Source of the DNA: an uncultured Prevotella sp.
GTDB lineage: Bacteria > Bacteroidota > Bacteroidia > Bacteroidales > Bacteroidaceae
Reading direction: 5' to 3'
Length of the DNA stretch: 5,386 nt
NCBI GenBank assembly: GCA_900544825.1
Contig: UQWP01000116.1
Coordinates: 1-5,386, forward strand
This document shows, piece by piece, positions 4,977-5,386 of the stretch. The stretch's first letter is position 1; each line of letters opens with the position of its first letter. The translations under genes were made by a program, and so were the position numbers. The notes under the pieces are model-generated. The model saw only the letters and a program-made list of their open reading frames with translations. It was not told the origin of the DNA and searched no databases.

Positions 4977-5011
4977 CTAACTATACTTCGAAATATTTCT
5001 AACTATACTTC
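4972..5011. repeat. Two perfect 18-bp direct repeats at 22-bp period
   Basis: TATTTCTAACTATACTTC occurs at 4972-4989 and again at 4994-5011, separated by GAAA. A period of 22 bp places both copies on nearly the same face of the helix. They lie about 60 bp upstream of the -7 box at 5073. This arrangement suits an activator that binds as a tandem dimer, such as a LytTR-type response regulator; the word in reverse complement contains TATAGTTAGA, only loosely like known LytTR sites. Confidence 0.6.
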
Positions 5012-5045
5012 ATAAAAAAGATAATAAAGCCTAAAATACAGACTA

Positions 5046-5080
5046 TTATGCTACATTCTAACATAAAAACTGTATCTTTG
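5046..5080 (+). promoter_or_regulatory. Bacteroidota-type promoter for the exported protein gene
   Basis: TATCTTTG at 5073-5080, followed by CA, matches TAnnTTTG exactly and has the same core as the box at 2737. The -33 side is poor: only TTATG at 5046-5050, 22 bp upstream. A weak -33 fits dependence on an activator bound at the direct repeats just upstream. Transcription would start near 5087, giving a leader of about 80 nt. Confidence 0.6.
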
Positions 5081-5165
5081 CAAAATCTATCAGTATATTG
5101 GCTGCCTGATGGTGGCAATACGGTAGATGAAAGAATGTGGTGAATAATAACTAACTGATAATAAT

Positions 5166-5386
5166 ATGAAATCTATTAACTTGATTATCTTGTTTCTGAT
5201 GGCTGTGTTGCCAACCCATGCTCGTGGCAACCTGCACAATCTGCAGCAACAGCAAGACAAGAAAAAGAAAGAGCATAAAGTAGAAATTTATGGTGACGTG
5301 AAAGATTCGTTTACCCAGGCCTATCTGAAGGCTTTTGTCACGGTGATGGACAAGGACAGCAACGTGATAGATACCATGACTACGAG
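5166..5386 (+). CDS. Exported protein with a regulatory-type beta domain (partial, 73 aa visible)
   Basis: The gene opens at ATG 5166 and runs off the right edge with no stop in 73 codons. Residues 1-19 form a signal peptide: MKSINL, hydrophobic IILFLMAVLP, and a cleavage-like THA before RGN. A Q/K-rich linker follows (residues 27-37), then 'HKVEIYGDVKDSFTQAYLKAF' and 'VTVMDKDSNVIDTMT', which look like the first strands of a carboxypeptidase-regulatory-like (CarboxypepD_reg) beta sandwich. In Bacteroidota this domain often precedes a TonB-dependent receptor or outer-membrane barrel; which one is meant here lies outside the window. A good promoter (5073-5080) and the direct repeats upstream suggest its own regulated transcript. 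An A-rich AATAATAAT tract precedes the start. Confidence 0.8.
   Translation, partial: MKSINLIILFLMAVLPTHARGNLHNLQQQQDKKKKEHKVEIYGDVKDSFTQAYLKAFVTVMDKDSNVIDTMTT

Overview
The window looks like a chromosomal accessory region from a Bacteroidota bacterium, most likely the Prevotella/Segatella group. Three boxes match the Bacteroidota -7 promoter element TAnnTTTG (2737-2744 on +, 5073-5080 on +, 2480-2487 on -) and a fourth, weaker candidate lies at 197-204 on -. Start codons are preceded by A-rich tracts instead of strong Shine-Dalgarno sites, and the protein families seen (VapE/VirE-type ATPase, DUF6078-like protein, an exported protein with a Prevotella-like N-terminus) fit that group. No rRNA, tRNA, CRISPR array or classical transposase gene was found.

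Left third (1-2520, leftward). A partial membrane-anchored or exported protein starts at 56 and runs off the left edge. An AT-rich spacer with a bidirectional terminator-like hairpin separates it from a three-gene leftward operon: HigB/RelE-type toxin (2458-2111), XRE-family antitoxin (2111-1797) and a large uncharacterised protein (1764-364). Toxin and antitoxin overlap by one base. A near-perfect 22-bp palindrome overlaps the upstream edge of the toxin promoter, as expected for autorepression by the antitoxin.

Middle (2530-4311, rightward). A promoter region with dense dyads leads into a 402-residue VapE/VirE-type P-loop ATPase that lacks the usual N-terminal primase part. On each side lies a cluster of six copies of a 9-bp word (ACCCTTCAC or its complement). 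The clusters are mirror images in copy number, order, orientation and nearly in spacing: an outer pair with 7-bp period, a hairpin, one opposite copy, 7 nt, then a triplet with 10-11-bp period. The outermost 17 bp are perfect inverted repeats, bounding exactly 1500 bp. This is the most unusual structure in the window and may be a small replicating or mobilised unit built around one SF3-like helicase.

Right part (4312-5386, rightward). A structured spacer precedes a small cysteine-rich protein (4530-4949, DUF6078-like) followed by a terminator-like hairpin. Two perfect 18-bp direct repeats at 22-bp period lie upstream of a good Bacteroidota promoter driving the 5'-truncated-by-window gene at 5166, an exported protein whose mature N-terminus resembles a regulatory beta-sandwich domain of outer-membrane proteins.
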